Source: Gallionellales bacterium GWA2_60_142
GTDB taxonomy: Bacteria; Pseudomonadota; Gammaproteobacteria; Burkholderiales; Gallionellaceae
Direction: 5' to 3'
NCBI GenBank assembly: GCA_001801085.1
Contig: MGWR01000070.1
Location: 1 to 64,000, forward strand
DNA length: 64,000 nt
The first letter of the stretch is position 1. Each line of letters opens with the position of its first letter. Positions 16,414 through 24,717 of the stretch are shown piece after piece. A program made the position numbers and the translations under genes. The notes beneath the pieces were generated by a model, which saw only the letters and a list, made by a program, of their open reading frames with translations, ran no database searches and was not told the origin of the DNA.

Positions 16414-17763
16414 ATGTCGCAACCCACACCACGGATGGAAACGCTGGGTACCCTGTTGCAGATCGAACAGGATATCCGGCAGGCGCAGAGCGAGCGCGCT
16501 GTCGAATTCATCGCTGTCAACGATACCTGTCGGCTGTTGCCTTACCGCCTGGCCACGTTGTGGCGCACCGGACATGACGGGAAGCCGTCGGTCAGGCTGG
16601 TGTCCGGTCTCGCCGATCTCGCGAACGATTCTCCCTTCAGACAGTGGCTGGACCGGGTCATCGCCCATGCGATGCACGACGATGTTCCGGGCAAGCCCCG
16701 GATACTCGATGCGGAATCGCTGCCCGAAGAATTCCGGGAGGGCTGGGCGGAATGGATGCCGGCGCAGGTCGTCGTCGTTAGCCTGCCCACGCCCAAGGGC
16801 GATATCTGCGGCGGACTCTGGATCGCCGCAGACCATCCGCCGGGCGAGGCCGAGCTCGCGCTGCTGGAGCGGCTGGCCTGGGCTTACGGACAGGCGTTGT
16901 GGGCATGGCGGCCGCATATTCCATTCTGGGTGAATTGGCGCGAGAAGCTGGACGAGCAGCGTCTGAGAAAACGGCTGTGGCTCACGGTGCTGGTCGTCGC
17001 GCTGTTCCCGATGCGGCTGACGGTGTTGGCCCCCGCCGAGATCACCGGCAAGGACGCCAAGCTACTCGGTGCGCCGATGGACGGCGTGGTGGCGCAGTTC
17101 TACGTGAAGCCGAACCAGCCGGTGCAGGCCGGCGCTCCGCTGTTCGCGCTGGACGATACGGTGGTGCGCAACCGTAACGAGGTCGCGCTGAAGTCGCTTG
17201 CGGTCGCCCAGGCCGATTACCTGCGCGAGACGCAGAAGTCTTTCGGCGACGACGACAGCAAGGCGGATTTGGCCGCGTTCAACGCGAAGTTCGAGGAGAA
17301 GGCCGCTGAGGCGCAATACAGTGCGGATCTGATGAACCGCTCCACCATCACCGCGCCGGAGGCGGGCATCGTGGTGTACTCTGACCCCAACGACTGGCTG
17401 GGCCGACCGGTGCAGACCGGCGAGCGCATCGTCCAGATCGCCGATCCGAAACGCATCGAAATCAGCATCAGCCTGCCGGTGAACGATGCGCTCAATCTAG
17501 AACCGGGGGCGAAAGTGAAAATGTACCTGAACGCCTCGCCGTTCGACACGGTGGAAGGCGTGCTGACCCAGTCGAGCTACGAGCCGTTCCCGGTGCCGGA
17601 AGGCTTCGTCGCTTACCGCCTCAAGGCCGATCCGCTGCCCGGGGAGGACACGCCGCGGATCGGGCTGAAGGGCACCGCGAAAATCTACGGCGGTTGGCGT
17701 CCGCTGATTTACCACATCTTGCGCAAACCGCTTTCCGTATTGCGTCGCACCTTGGGAATTTGA
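16414..17763 (+). CDS. HlyD-family adaptor with cytoplasmic GAF-like domain (second)
   Basis: 449 residues. Residues 1-175 are soluble and resemble a GAF-like sensor fold (FIAVNDTCRLLPYRLATLW; VVVVSLPTPKGDICGGLWIA), followed by one membrane segment at about 187-205 and a periplasmic HlyD part (MDGVVAQFYVKPNQPVQAG; helical hairpin; ITAPEAGIVVYSDPNDWLGRPVQTGE). A large cytoplasmic N-terminal domain on an adaptor is unusual and may replace regulatory or energising input normally supplied by an ABC protein. Starts 11 nt after the previous stop. Confidence 0.85.
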   Translation: MSQPTPRMETLGTLLQIEQDIRQAQSERAVEFIAVNDTCRLLPYRLATLWRTGHDGKPSVRLVSGLADLANDSPFRQWLDRVIAHAMHDDVPGKPRILDAESLPEEFREGWAEWMPAQVVVVSLPTPKGDICGGLWIAADHPPGEAELALLERLAWAYGQALWAWRPHIPFWVNWREKLDEQRLRKRLWLTVLVVALFPMRLTVLAPAEITGKDAKLLGAPMDGVVAQFYVKPNQPVQAGAPLFALDDTVVRNRNEVALKSLAVAQADYLRETQKSFGDDDSKADLAAFNAKFEEKAAEAQYSADLMNRSTITAPEAGIVVYSDPNDWLGRPVQTGERIVQIADPKRIEISISLPVNDALNLEPGAKVKMYLNASPFDTVEGVLTQSSYEPFPVPEGFVAYRLKADPLPGEDTPRIGLKGTAKIYGGWRPLIYHILRKPLSVLRRTLGI

Positions 17764-17832
17764 GGTCGCCTCGGGATTTCTGTTCTGAAAAAACGGATGT
17801 CTGCTGGGGGAGGGGGCCGGAACCAAATGTAG

Positions 17833-17868
17833 GTCGGGCTATGCCCGACATGGTGGGCTATGCCCACC
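17833..17868. repeat. Twin palindromic intergenic element
   Basis: Two adjacent perfect 7-bp hairpins, each with loop TAT: GTCGGGC/GCCCGAC (17833-17849) and GGTGGGC/GCCCACC (17852-17868). It lies between convergent genes and resembles dispersed 'GGGCTATGCCC' extragenic repeats seen in many betaproteobacterial genomes; it may also act as a bidirectional terminator. Confidence 0.7.
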
Positions 17869-17923
17869 CTACGCCGGGCTTAACTGGTAATAAGTTTCAT
17901 CCCCAGATTACCTCGAAAAAGAT

Positions 17924-18991
17924 TCAATAATCCGTATAACCCTTCTCGCCCGGCGTATAGAACGTGCTGAAGTCGGGGGCGGTCAGTGCCGCGCCGCTCC
18001 GGAGTTTCTGCACCAGATCGGGATTGGAGATAAATGGACGGCCGAACGCCACCAGGTCGCCGCGATCCGCAGCGAGGTCAGCATTCGCGCGCGCCACATC
18101 GTAGCCGCCGGAGAGGATGTATCTGCCCTCGAACGCGCTGCGGATATTCGCCTTCAGCGTCGGGCTGACCTCCGGCGCGCCCATCGAGCTGTGATCGACG
18201 ATGTGGATGTAAACCAGCCCCAGCTTGTTCAGCTCCTCGACCAGACGCAGATACATCGCATCCATCCCGACATCCGCAGCCGTCCCGTTGAATGCGCCAT
18301 AGGGCGAGATGCGCATGCCGATGCGCTCCGCGCCGATAGCCGCGACGGATGCCTTCGCCACTTCCACCGCGAAGCGGATGCGGTTCTCGATGCTGCCGCC
18401 CCAGCAGTCGGTGCGCTGGTTGGTCGCCGTGTTGAAGAACTGGTCGATCAGGTAGCCGTTCGCACCATGCAGTTCGACGCCGTCGAAGCCTGCCTCGATT
18501 GCGAGCCTGGATGCGTTCGCATATTCGGCGATGGCGGCGGAGATATCGGCTTCGCTCATCTCCTCCGGCACGGGATAAGGCTGCATGCCGCTGCTGTCCG
18601 TCCACATGTCGCCGGTCAGGGCGAGCGCGGAAGGCGCGACGATACGCGTCCCTGCCGCCATATTCGCCGGATGGCTGACGCGTCCGGTGTGCATCAGCTG
18701 TACGAATATTTTGCCGCCGTTGGCATGCACGGCATCGGTCGCCAGTTTCCATCCCTGCATCTGCTCGTCCGAGAACAGGCCGGGAATGCGCGCGTAGCCC
18801 AAACCGTTGGCAGAAGGCGATGTGCCCTCGGTGACGATCAATCCGGCATCGGCGCGCATGCCGTAATACTTCGCCATCAGCTCGTTCGGGACATTACCCG
18901 TCGCGCGCGAACGCGTCATCGGCGCCATCACCACACGGTTTTTCAGTTGCAGAGTGCCGAGTGTGGTCGTGGTGAACAGGGTTTGGGTCAT
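17924..18991 (-). CDS. NADH:flavin oxidoreductase / alkene reductase (Old Yellow Enzyme)
   Basis: 355-residue FMN-dependent TIM barrel. Conserved landmarks: NRVVMAPMTRSRA near residue 20, the HGANGYLIDQFFNTATNQRTD active-site segment near 180 (His and Asn that bind the carbonyl oxygen) and GGSIENR. Reduces electrophilic C=C bonds or nitro compounds with NAD(P)H. ATG 18991 has GGAG 8 nt upstream; the longer frame lacks one. First in a group of detoxification/redox genes on this strand (YceI, pirin, VOC), divergent from a LysR gene. Confidence 0.93.
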   Translation of the reverse strand: MTQTLFTTTTLGTLQLKNRVVMAPMTRSRATGNVPNELMAKYYGMRADAGLIVTEGTSPSANGLGYARIPGLFSDEQMQGWKLATDAVHANGGKIFVQLMHTGRVSHPANMAAGTRIVAPSALALTGDMWTDSSGMQPYPVPEEMSEADISAAIAEYANASRLAIEAGFDGVELHGANGYLIDQFFNTATNQRTDCWGGSIENRIRFAVEVAKASVAAIGAERIGMRISPYGAFNGTAADVGMDAMYLRLVEELNKLGLVYIHIVDHSSMGAPEVSPTLKANIRSAFEGRYILSGGYDVARANADLAADRGDLVAFGRPFISNPDLVQKLRSGAALTAPDFSTFYTPGEKGYTDY

Positions 18992-19042
18992 GTTGTGCTC
19001 CAATAAATTAAAGTTAAGAACTATGCCTATCGGCAATGGGTT

Positions 19043-19609
19043 TTATTGCTTGATCGCTTCGACCGGGATGGTCAAGGTGACTTCGTCGCCGACATAAGGC
19101 GTGTGCTTGGCCATGTCGAAATCGGAGCGTTTGACCTTGGCCGTGGCGGTCGCGCCGCAGGCGTCTTTCTTTACCATCGGGTGCGGCATGCACAGGAAGG
19201 AATTCACCGTCAGCGTCACCGGCTTGGTGATGTCCTTGATCGTCAGGCTGCCTTCTACTGCAATCACCTTGTCGCCGTCGAATTTCAGCCTGGTCGATTT
19301 GTAAGTGATGGTTGGAAACATTTCCGTGTCGAAGAAATTTGCGGCTTGAATGTGCTGATTGAACAAGGCAGAGCCGGTGTTGACAGACTTCGCATCGATA
19401 ACGATATCGACCGAACCGGTCTTGTTCGCGCGATCCAGCGTGATCGTGCCGGATGTCTTGTCGAAGCGGCTCAACTGGATGGAATAGCCGAAGTGGCTGT
19501 ATTCGAATCGCGGCAATGTGTGCGACGGTTCGATCACGTAGGTTTCGGGTGCGGCATACGCGGAAGACGAGATCAGGGCGGCGACGGCAAGTGCGATCAG
19601 TTTGTTCAT
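19043..19609 (-). CDS. YceI-family periplasmic protein
   Basis: 188 residues with a clear signal peptide (MNKLIALAVAALISSSAYA) and the YceI lipocalin-like barrel (YVIEPSHTLPRFEYSHFGYS; SGTITLD; FNQHIQAANFFDTEMFPTITYKS). The family binds polyisoprenoid or quinone-like lipids. An acid/stress role is known for some homologues, not for this protein. Placed between the alkene reductase and pirin genes on the same strand. Confidence 0.93.
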   Translation of the reverse strand: MNKLIALAVAALISSSAYAAPETYVIEPSHTLPRFEYSHFGYSIQLSRFDKTSGTITLDRANKTGSVDIVIDAKSVNTGSALFNQHIQAANFFDTEMFPTITYKSTRLKFDGDKVIAVEGSLTIKDITKPVTLTVNSFLCMPHPMVKKDACGATATAKVKRSDFDMAKHTPYVGDEVTLTIPVEAIKQ

Positions 19610-19648
19610 AGTGCTCTCCTTATGCGGTTGGTAAAGATGCTGCGAAGT

Positions 19649-20515
19649 TCAGGCGAAATGCCCGTTGCGAAAATCGTCTATGGCCTGGTGTATCTGCTGC
19701 TCGGTGTTCATCACGAACGGGCCGTATTGCACGATGGGCTCGTTCAGCGGCTTGCCGGCGATCAGGATCAGCCGCGCATCCTCGGTCGCCGCAATCGTCA
19801 CGCCGTCGGCTTCCGGTGCATTGCCCAGTATGCCCATGCGCTTGGCTTCCACCCGCGTATCGCCGACCTGCACCGCGCCGCGATAGACGTAGATGAAGGC
19901 GTTGTGCGTCGCGGGCAGCGCTGTCGAGAATGATGCGCCCGCGGGAATGTGGATGTCCAGATACAACGGCTCGGTGACCTCGCGTTCGACCACGCCCGCC
20001 ACGCCGTTGCTGCTGCCGGCGATCACGCGCACGGTGACGTTCTCTGCGGTCGTGTATTCGGGGATCTTCTCGCTGGCATAGTCCTGGTACCAGGGCACGG
20101 CCATCTTGCTCTGCGCGGGCAGATTCAGCCAGAGTTGGAAGCCTTCCATCACGCCGTGCTCCTGCTCGGGAATCTCGGAGTGGATCACGCCGCGACCGGC
20201 GACCATCCACTGCACGCCGCCGTCGCCCAGCAGGCCCTCGTGGCCCGCATTGTCGCGGTGGCGCATGCGGCCCGCGAGCATATAGGTCACTGTCTCGAAG
20301 CCGCGATGCGGATGATCGGGGAAGCCGGCGATGTAATCGTCCGGATTGTCGCTGCCGAACGCGTCCAGCATCAGGAAAGGATCGAGGCGGCGCTGCAGCT
20401 TGCCGGTCAGCACGCGGGTCAGCGTTACGCCCGCGCCGTCCGAGGTGGCGACACCTTCGACGAGGCGCTCGACGAAGCGCGACTGATGCACAACGGATTT
20501 TTTGATGATGTCCAT
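19649..20515 (-). CDS. Pirin-family bicupin protein
   Basis: 288 residues. The N-terminal cupin has the metal-binding HPHRGFET motif and VIHSE, and the C-terminal cupin is present (GASFSTALPATHNAFIYVYRG). Many bacterial pirins have quercetinase-like dioxygenase activity or modulate metabolic enzymes. ATG 20515 has AAGGTG six nt upstream, favouring it over the GTG at 20524. Pirin, YceI and VOC genes run together on the minus strand. Confidence 0.93.
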   Translation of the reverse strand: MDIIKKSVVHQSRFVERLVEGVATSDGAGVTLTRVLTGKLQRRLDPFLMLDAFGSDNPDDYIAGFPDHPHRGFETVTYMLAGRMRHRDNAGHEGLLGDGGVQWMVAGRGVIHSEIPEQEHGVMEGFQLWLNLPAQSKMAVPWYQDYASEKIPEYTTAENVTVRVIAGSSNGVAGVVEREVTEPLYLDIHIPAGASFSTALPATHNAFIYVYRGAVQVGDTRVEAKRMGILGNAPEADGVTIAATEDARLILIAGKPLNEPIVQYGPFVMNTEQQIHQAIDDFRNGHFA

Positions 20516-20536
20516 AATAATCACCTTGTCTGATAT

Positions 20537-20938
20537 TCAGTTGCCGGGCCAAGTGAATTCCACTCGAATACCGCTTGGCTCGTAGCACATCATGTGCCTT
20601 GCAGGTCCTTGCCCCAATTGCTCGGGAGCGAACTCGATCTCGATGCCGTGGCTCAACAGCCGGTCATGAATGGTATTCAGGTCGCTTTCACTTCCAACCT
20701 GGAATGCCACATGGTGCAGGCCTACGTTTCTTTTCCTGTCGAATCCGACGAATGCCTGCTCCTTGGCAGCCCAGAGCGTAACCATCGTTTTTCCATCGCT
20801 GACATAAATAGCCGGATATTCGTCATTTCTGCGCACTTCTTTCCAGCCAAGCAAGGAGGTGAAGAATTGCGCACTTGCTTCCAGCTTTGAAACGGTGAGT
20901 CCGATGTGGTGAGTACCGGAGGTAATGGGGGTGTTCAT
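20537..20938 (-). CDS. VOC/glyoxalase-family protein
   Basis: 133-residue single vicinal-oxygen-chelate domain: HHIGLTVSKLEASAQFFTSLLGW at the start, VGLHHVAFQV in the middle and GIRVEFTW at the end, with candidate metal ligands His9/10, His and Glu. Substrate not predictable; relatives include glyoxalase I, fosfomycin resistance and dioxygenases. ATG 20938 is preceded by GAGGAAA. The open frame extends far upstream but that part is not conserved. First gene of the minus-strand group, divergent from LysR. Confidence 0.9.
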   Translation of the reverse strand: MNTPITSGTHHIGLTVSKLEASAQFFTSLLGWKEVRRNDEYPAIYVSDGKTMVTLWAAKEQAFVGFDRKRNVGLHHVAFQVGSESDLNTIHDRLLSHGIEIEFAPEQLGQGPARHMMCYEPSGIRVEFTWPGN

Positions 20939-21041
20939 GATTTTCCTCTTGAGCGGGTAGCGGAGGTTCAATATGCGTATGCATAGTATTCGCCTCAAAC
21001 AGATAGATAAAGCCACCAAGTCGAGATAGACTGTCCCGAAA

Positions 21042-21947
21042 ATGGAACAAAAGAGCATCTCCGCCGACGACCTGATCCTGTTCGCCACCATCGCCGAACA
21101 GGCCAGCCTCGTTCGCGCCGCCGAACGGCTGGGCATGCCCAAGGCCACGGTCTCGCGCCGCCTGAGCAATCTCGAAGAACTGCTGGGGCAGAAGCTGCTG
21201 ATACGCACCACCCGCCGCCAGACGCTGACCGAATTCGGGCAGGAATTCCTCGACCACTGCCGGCGCGTGGCGGAAGAAGTCGCCACGGTGCAGGATTTCG
21301 TGCGCAGCCGGGATGCGCAGCCGCGCGGACGGCTGCGCGTCTCGATGCCGGGCGATTACGCCAGACAACACTTCTCGCGCGCGATCGCGACCTTCATCGA
21401 AAGCCATTCGGAAATCCAGCTCGACATCGACCTGAGTTCGCGGCGCGTAGACCTGATAGGCGAACGCTACGATCTCGCGATCCGCATGGGAAGTCTGACC
21501 GACGACGCGACCCTGGTTGCACGCAAGATAGACGAGCAGAGCCTGGGCCTGTACGCCAGCCCGATCTATCTGGCGCTGCATCCGGCGCCGAAACATCCGG
21601 ACGATCTCGCTCATCATGCCTCGGTTCGATTGCTGTCCGTGCAGGGGAATGCCGTGCCATGGAAGCTGACTCGCGGCAAGGAAACATGGGAAGACGTGCC
21701 GCCCGGGCGGCTCACGCTGAATTCGCCCGACATGATCCAGCAACTGTTGCTGGACGGCGCGGGCATAGGCGCATTGCCTTGCCGGTTTGCGACGGATGAC
21801 GTGAAGCTCAAGCGACTGGTGAGAGTGTTGCCGGAATGGTCGTTGCCGACGGTGCCGGCATGGGCGGTGATGCCGATGCGCCGTTACCTGCCCGCCAAGA
21901 CAAGGGCTTTCCTCGCGCATCTGGAACAGTTCATGGAGAAGGGGTGA
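21042..21947 (+). CDS. LysR-family transcriptional regulator
   Basis: 301 residues with an N-terminal winged helix-turn-helix (DLILFATIAEQASLVRAAERLGMPKATVSRRLSNLEELLGQKLL) and a substrate-binding domain of the periplasmic-binding fold (RGRLRVSMPGDYARQHF to the end). Divergent from the VOC/pirin/YceI/OYE genes with 103 bp between starts, so it most likely controls them, probably in response to an electrophile or quinone (inferred from targets). Confidence 0.92.
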   Translation: MEQKSISADDLILFATIAEQASLVRAAERLGMPKATVSRRLSNLEELLGQKLLIRTTRRQTLTEFGQEFLDHCRRVAEEVATVQDFVRSRDAQPRGRLRVSMPGDYARQHFSRAIATFIESHSEIQLDIDLSSRRVDLIGERYDLAIRMGSLTDDATLVARKIDEQSLGLYASPIYLALHPAPKHPDDLAHHASVRLLSVQGNAVPWKLTRGKETWEDVPPGRLTLNSPDMIQQLLLDGAGIGALPCRFATDDVKLKRLVRVLPEWSLPTVPAWAVMPMRRYLPAKTRAFLAHLEQFMEKG

Positions 21948-22022
21948 AAGACGGGGCGGTCGTTCGAATCCCGGCGGATTCGTATTATGATGCCAACCGG
22001 TTTTGGATATGGCGGATTAAAT

Positions 22023-22367
22023 ATGATCGTCGACGGATTTCGTTCTTCCCTGCGGGCCTATTGTGTAACGATCGAAGATGGGGTGGTCGATACCCTGCTT
22101 CTGGCATCGATGGATCGCAAGCTCTGTGATGTCGCCAACCATCTGGCTTTCTGCCACAGAAACTATGTCGAGAAACGGGTCGAGGCCAATTCGCTATTGG
22201 CGCTCATGACGCTGCGCAGAAAGCGCCTCGCTCATGAGGCCGTCCAGGCCGACAGGATGGTGGAGGAGACGCTAGAGATACAGGACCAGCTCATAGCGCT
22301 CAGGACTAGTGTGCTCGTACGCCTGTTCGACCGCATCTATGAGCAAATGCCTTCTTGCTTATTGTAA
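22023..22367 (+). CDS. Hypothetical protein, helical
   Basis: About 114 residues from ATG 22023 (an alternative ATG at 21987 adds 12). Predominantly helical and charged (CHRNYVEKRVEANSLLALMTLRRKRLAHEAVQADRMVEETLEIQDQL). No family recognised. It sits between the LysR gene and tRNA-Ala. Coding status is moderately supported by composition only. Confidence 0.45.
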   Translation: MIVDGFRSSLRAYCVTIEDGVVDTLLLASMDRKLCDVANHLAFCHRNYVEKRVEANSLLALMTLRRKRLAHEAVQADRMVEETLEIQDQLIALRTSVLVRLFDRIYEQMPSCLL

Positions 22368-22479
22368 TAGTCCCTTAATTCTCCACGTTGCTCCCGCTCA
22401 AAAAAGCAAAGGGAACATTTCTACTTTGTAAAAAATGGAACATTGCTAACTCGTGCTTAATAATTTTTTCAAAGTTGGC

Positions 22480-22508
22480 TTTACAAGTATTGGGGTCCTC
22501 ACTATAAT
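22480..22508 (+). promoter_or_regulatory. tRNA-Ala promoter
   Basis: Sigma70-like TTTACA (22480-22485), 17-nt spacer, TATAAT (22503-22508), placed 18 bp before the mature tRNA-Ala 5' end. A GC-rich discriminator follows, typical of stable-RNA promoters. Confidence 0.7.
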
Positions 22509-22526
22509 GCGCGCTCTTCGAGGTAC

Positions 22527-22602
<76 letters not shown>

Positions 22603-22638
22603 AAAGAAGTAGTTGCAGTACTGAAGTTGTAACACGAA

Positions 22639-22714
22639 GTCCCCTTCGTCTAGAGGCCTAGGACACCGCCCTTTCACGGCGATAACACGAGTTCGAATCT
22701 CGTAGGGGACGCCA
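22639..22714 (+). tRNA. tRNA-Glu (TTC)
   Basis: Complete cloverleaf beginning GTCCCCTTCGTCTAGAGG, anticodon TTC in loop CTTTCAC, T-arm GTTCGAATC, encoded CCA at 22712-22714. It lies 36 bp after tRNA-Ala, likely co-transcribed. Confidence 0.97.
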
Positions 22715-22720
22715 AATCAC

Positions 22721-22745
22721 AAAAGCCCGCAATCGCGGGCTTTTT
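22721..22745 (+). terminator. Rho-independent terminator after tRNA-Glu
   Basis: Stem AAAAGCCCGC (22721-22730), loop AATC, GCGGGCTTTT, followed by T. It closes the tRNA unit before the hydrogenase operon. Confidence 0.9.
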
Positions 22746-22807
22746 CGTTTCCTGCTGATCGATCTGGTCGAGTAAGCGCAGGAGTATCGGCATCAGGCAT
22801 TCCTGAA

Positions 22808-22836
22808 TTGCGCCCCCTCAGGCTTCAGCCTACAAT
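22808..22836 (+). promoter_or_regulatory. Candidate hox operon promoter
   Basis: TTGCGC (22808-22813), 17-nt spacer, TACAAT (22831-22836), about 78 bp upstream of the hoxF start. I did not find a convincing sigma54 -24/-12 element. Function inferred from position. Confidence 0.45.
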
Positions 22837-22914
22837 CCAAACGAATGTAGCATCATCGTGCAGTATCCGGATCATCGCAGATGCGGTGAAATCATGATCG
22901 CGAGGGAGAGTCTC

Positions 22915-24717
22915 ATGGTGGCAGATGCAAACGTGCGTATGGCCGAACTCGATCAGATATTGGAGCGTCGCGACCGCGATCCGGGCGACTTGTTGCAGAT
23001 ACTGCGCGAAATACAGGAGCTGCGCGGGTACATCGATCCGGCGACGGTCACTTATCTCGCTTCCCAGCTAGGCATTCCGCGCGCCCGTATCGAAGGAGTC
23101 GCCGGTTTCTATTCCTTCCTGCATCTTCAGCCGCACGGCGAATACCGCGTGCTGTTTTCGGACAACATCACCGATCGCATGTTGGGCAATCAGCAGTTGC
23201 TGGAGGTGATGTGCCACCAGTTGTGGTTGCAGCCGGGTAAGGTGTCGGAAGACGGTCTGGTCAGCATCGATATGACTTCCTGCACCGGCATGTGCGACCA
23301 GGGGCCGGCGATGCTGGTCAACGGGCGTGCGATCACAAGGCTGACGCTGCAACGCGTGCAGGAGATCACTCACCTGATCCGCAACCGCACGCCGATGGCG
23401 GACTGGTCTGCCGATTTCTTCCGCGTGGAAGACAACGTCCGCCGCAGCGGTCCGATACTGGACAACAAACTCGCGCCCGGTGAGGCATTGCGCATCGGCT
23501 TGAATATCGGCGGCACGGCCATCGTCGAGGAGGTCAAGAAATCCGGCCTGCGCGGACGCGGCGGCGCTGGTTTTCCTACCGGGCTGAAGTGGGAGGCCTG
23601 CCGTAACGCATCGGGAACGATCAAGCATGTGGTGTGCAATGCCGACGAGGGCGAGCCCGGCACATTCAAGGATAGAGTGCTGCTGACCCGTCAGGCGGAT
23701 ATGGTGTTCGAGGGCATGACGCTATGCGCTCAGGCCATCGGCGCGCAGCACGGCTACCTCTATCTGCGCGGCGAATACCGTTACCTGCTGGAACCTTTGC
23801 AGGAAGTGCTGCAACGCCGCCGCGACAGCAATCTGCTGGGCAAGAGTATCCTCGGACAGGCCGGCTTCGATTTCGATATCGAGATCCATCTGGGCGCCGG
23901 GGCTTATATCTGCGGCGAAGAGTCGGCGCTAATCGAATCGCTGGAAGGCGAACGCGGCATTCCGCGCAACCGTCCGCCGTTCCCGGTGACGCATGGCTAT
24001 ATGCAGCAGCCGACGGCGGTGGACAACGTTGAGACCTTCTGCAGTGCGGCGCTGGCGATACAGATGGGGGCGGATGCCTTCCGCGCGATCGGCACGGAGA
24101 AATCGTCCGGCAGCAAGCTGATCTCGGTGTCCGGTGACTGCCCGCGTCCCGGCATCTACGAATATCCGTTCGGCGTGTCGGTGCGCGAGGTGCTGCAGGA
24201 TTGCGGCGCAGTGAATACGCGCGCGGTGCAGGTCAGCGGCCCCTCCGGCATCTGCGTCGCCGAGCATGAATTCCATCGCAAGCTGGGCTTCGAGGATCTG
24301 CCGACGGCCGGGGCCTTCATGGTGTTCGACGACAGCCGCGACATGTTCGAGGTGGCGCGCAATTTCGTGCAATTCTTTGCGCACGAGAGCTGCGGATTCT
24401 GTACGCCTTGCCGTGTCGGCACCTCGATGTTGAAGCAGACCATGAACAAGATCGCCGATGGCCACGGCACACAACATGATTTGCGCGAGGTCGAGCATCT
24501 CGACCATGTATTGCAGACCACCTCCCATTGCGGCTTGGGACGTACTGCCTGCAATCCCGTATTGCATACCCTCAGGCATTTCCGCCCAGCCTACGAAAAT
24601 CGTCTGAAATCGCTGGATTTCGAGCCGGGCTTCGATCTCGACGGTGCACTGGAGCGCGCGCGCCAGATGACCGGGCGCGACGATGCGGGCGCCCATCTGA
24701 ACACGGAGGAAGCATGA
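22915..24717 (+). CDS. hoxF: NAD-reducing hydrogenase diaphorase subunit HoxF
   Basis: 600 residues. NuoE-like N-terminal part with a [2Fe-2S] region (DMTSCTGMCDQGPA), then a NuoF-like part: FMN loop GLRGRGGAGFPTGLKW, NADH site CNADEGEPGTFKDR, and the [4Fe-4S] ligands in HESCGFCTPCRVGTSM plus a later Cys in GLGRTACNP. Passes electrons between the hydrogenase module and NAD+. ATG 22915 has GGGAG seven nt upstream; an ATG at 22894 is possible. Matches the size of R. eutropha HoxF. Stop overlaps hoxU start. Confidence 0.95.
   Translation: MVADANVRMAELDQILERRDRDPGDLLQILREIQELRGYIDPATVTYLASQLGIPRARIEGVAGFYSFLHLQPHGEYRVLFSDNITDRMLGNQQLLEVMCHQLWLQPGKVSEDGLVSIDMTSCTGMCDQGPAMLVNGRAITRLTLQRVQEITHLIRNRTPMADWSADFFRVEDNVRRSGPILDNKLAPGEALRIGLNIGGTAIVEEVKKSGLRGRGGAGFPTGLKWEACRNASGTIKHVVCNADEGEPGTFKDRVLLTRQADMVFEGMTLCAQAIGAQHGYLYLRGEYRYLLEPLQEVLQRRRDSNLLGKSILGQAGFDFDIEIHLGAGAYICGEESALIESLEGERGIPRNRPPFPVTHGYMQQPTAVDNVETFCSAALAIQMGADAFRAIGTEKSSGSKLISVSGDCPRPGIYEYPFGVSVREVLQDCGAVNTRAVQVSGPSGICVAEHEFHRKLGFEDLPTAGAFMVFDDSRDMFEVARNFVQFFAHESCGFCTPCRVGTSMLKQTMNKIADGHGTQHDLREVEHLDHVLQTTSHCGLGRTACNPVLHTLRHFRPAYENRLKSLDFEPGFDLDGALERARQMTGRDDAGAHLNTEEA

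Noticed and set aside
22748..22914. Sigma54 promoter for hox
   Set aside because: A GG-N10-GC pair exists (TGGTCG...GCGCA) but matches the consensus poorly; a sigma70-like pair is better.
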